A stretch of DNA of 64,000 bases, from NCBI GenBank assembly GCA_016584305.1, contig JACEEZ010023664.1, positions 945,583 to 1,009,582 on the forward strand, given 5' to 3'. The notes under the pieces are model-generated. The model worked only from the letters and a program-made list of their open reading frames with translations. It was not told the DNA's origin and searched no databases. The position numbers and the translations under genes are program-made. Positions 62,571 to 64,000 of the stretch are shown here, piece after piece (position 1 is the stretch's first letter; every line of letters begins with the position of its first letter). Origin of the DNA: Chionoecetes opilio. Lineage: Eukaryota; Arthropoda; Malacostraca; Decapoda; Majidae.

Positions 62571-62625
<55 letters not shown>
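62571..62625. repeat. (TA)n microsatellite
   Basis: Right flank of the transposon; presumably continuous with 59,721-59,841 before insertion. Confidence 0.9.
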
Positions 62626-62629
<4 letters not shown>

Positions 62630-62845
62630 ATTCGAATGTGTATGACTAATGGTTAGTAAAGTGAGAAACTCATTTTAACTTCAAAAATCTCTTATTGCAT
62701 TGGTTTGTCCAGTAAAACTTAAACCATGATGCATACCTTACTACTTATTGTGAGGAAAGACAGCAAAATTAGCTTAATTAATAAGGTATATACATTAATA
62801 TTATCCAAACTATAAAAATGTACGTCCCTACCACTTGCTTCCCTT

Positions 62846-63100
62846 TTAATGAGGTTCTGCTGTGACTGTTTCCCTCGTTGAGAAGCCTCTGCACATCATA
62901 CACCACTTCAGGTCTTCTCTAGTGTTGTCAGTGAGAACAAAGCATGGTAATATATTACCTGGAATATAAATTTCGCGCAAAATAACTCCATCTTCCATAG
63001 TCGTAGTCTTCTCTTCGTAGGTTACCCGCGGAGACCCCAACTTACTCCCACAATGCACCGCGGTAAACAAACCGTGACGTAGTTATGTCTGGGGCACATT
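62846..63100 (-). mobile_element. Dispersed coding repeat, copy 2
   Basis: The 74-residue minus-strand frame starting MFTAVHCGSKLGSP is similar in position and wording to VLFTSVHCGDK near 35,570; nucleotide similarity spans GTGTTGTCAG, CCTGGAATAT, GCGCAAAA, CTTCGTAGGT and CCCACAATGCACCG. The element type is unknown. Confidence 0.55.
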
Positions 63101-63654
63101 GGGCGGGGTTGTGGAGGAATCTTGGGGTGACAGATGTCAAACAGCAAAACAATACTATATCTATTTGACAAAAAAAACCATAAATGATATGTGTATGTGT
63201 GAGTATAGGTATATTGAGGTATACATATACCTACTGTATATACCGGTATATATGCACATATCTGTATTGATAATGAAATAAAAATAAATGTGTGGATAAC
63301 TTAGAAAAAATATATATAACAAATGCAGTAGAACATGAGAAAAAGGATATTGTGTTTCTGTGACAAATATTGCAAAATATTTTATAAATGTATAGCGTTA
63401 CTTTTGTAAATTGCATCCTATTTTGTAAGATTCGCTTGATTGTAGAATGTTACAGTTTTTGAAAAGTTTTAATTTTTTGTAAAAAAAAAAAAAAAAACTT
63501 TTGTAAAATATACATATTTGGGGATCAATTTATATACTTATAATGTTTATTTGGGGTGTGTATTCAGGCTGAAATTTTTTGTGAATGAGCTGTTCTGGGT
63601 TTAGTGCCGAACCGAATGTTTGGGAGTAGGCTTTATGTATGAAAAGAAAATGAT

Positions 63655-63735
63655 AATAGTAATAATAACAATAATAATAATAAAATAATATTAATAATAA
63701 TAATAATAATAATAATAACATTAATAATGATAATA
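63655..63735. repeat. (AAT)n microsatellite
   Basis: AATAAT repeats directly left of the TTAA MITE; AAT repeats resume on its right. Confidence 0.9.
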
Positions 63736-63945
63736 TTAACCCCTTTACGCCCAGATCTTTCTCTTTGCTATATAAAATCGTCTGTTGTTAGCCATAAAAT
63801 TACGAAAAGTAACAATATACCAAATAAGCTAGTGGACAAGGATTCTAAACAGGTCATATCTATAAAATATTGCTTATATGCCCTAAAAATCGTCTAATGG
63901 TACCCAAATTACAATGAAAATTACGTTCTGGGTCTCAAGGGGTAG
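63736..63945. mobile_element. TTAA MITE, copy 2
   Basis: It starts TTAACCCCTTTACGCCCAGA and ends GGTCTCAAGGGG; about 85% identical by eye to 4158-4343, including TCTGTTGTTAGCCATAAAAT and AAAATCGTCTAATGGTACCC. Embedded in (AAT)n. Confidence 0.7.
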
Positions 63946-64000
63946 TAATGATAATAACAATGATATGACCTATTATAAATCCTTACAGCAATGAAACTAG

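Overview
The window is animal nuclear DNA. An arthropod, most likely a decapod crustacean, is suggested by very heavy microsatellite content ((CT)n, (TA)n, (AGT)n, (AAT)n), dense LINE, hAT, mariner and MITE debris, and the LINE types present; this taxonomic call is inference. Only one host gene can be reconstructed: a six-exon hydroxypyruvate isomerase (HYI) on the minus strand, exons at 6792-6987, 5602-5713, 4358-4536, 3770-3889, 1985-2080 and 922-1016. Joined at GT-AG sites these give 798 nt, an open frame of 265 residues.

Layout. 1-22770 is one giant inverted repeat centred near 10,643. The left arm carries intact HYI and upstream mobile debris (CR1-like LINE end, mariner start, a MITE inside an (AGT)n tract). 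The right arm repeats all of it in reverse complement, with dense indels in most exons and very different tandem-repeat copy numbers. 22,930-24,690 holds two minisatellites. 25,995-29,300 is a second fold-back inverted repeat, again with a degraded second arm. 29,460-45,800 looks like low-accuracy sequence (inflated homopolymers, broken frames). In it I recognise a minus-strand gene remnant with an EEADT / CDDTEV / GCDTTSA signature, a reverse-transcriptase remnant, a third small inverted repeat and a 1.6 kb degenerate (ACT)n tract. 45,833-48,200 is a Jockey-like LINE split by a clean 0.8 kb insertion. 48,250-55,300 is mostly unrecognised apart from one copy of an LTR-like repeat. 55,300-56,280 is a long (CT)n tract.

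57,178-62,625 is a better-quality nest of mobile elements separated by (TA)n tracts: an LTR-like element (57,376-58,180), a hAT remnant (58,202-58,967), a pogo/Tigger-like MITE (59,372-59,720) and a nearly complete DNA transposon (59,846-62,566). The last has perfect 12-bp terminal repeats, a 4-bp target duplication and a DDE-like transposase gene, and is the most interesting element here. The right end carries another copy of a MITE that also sits beside a splice donor in HYI intron 3.

There is no operon-like organisation. HYI is a metabolic gene with introns filled by minisatellites and MITEs; the rest is repeats and mobile elements, plus probable assembly artefacts.
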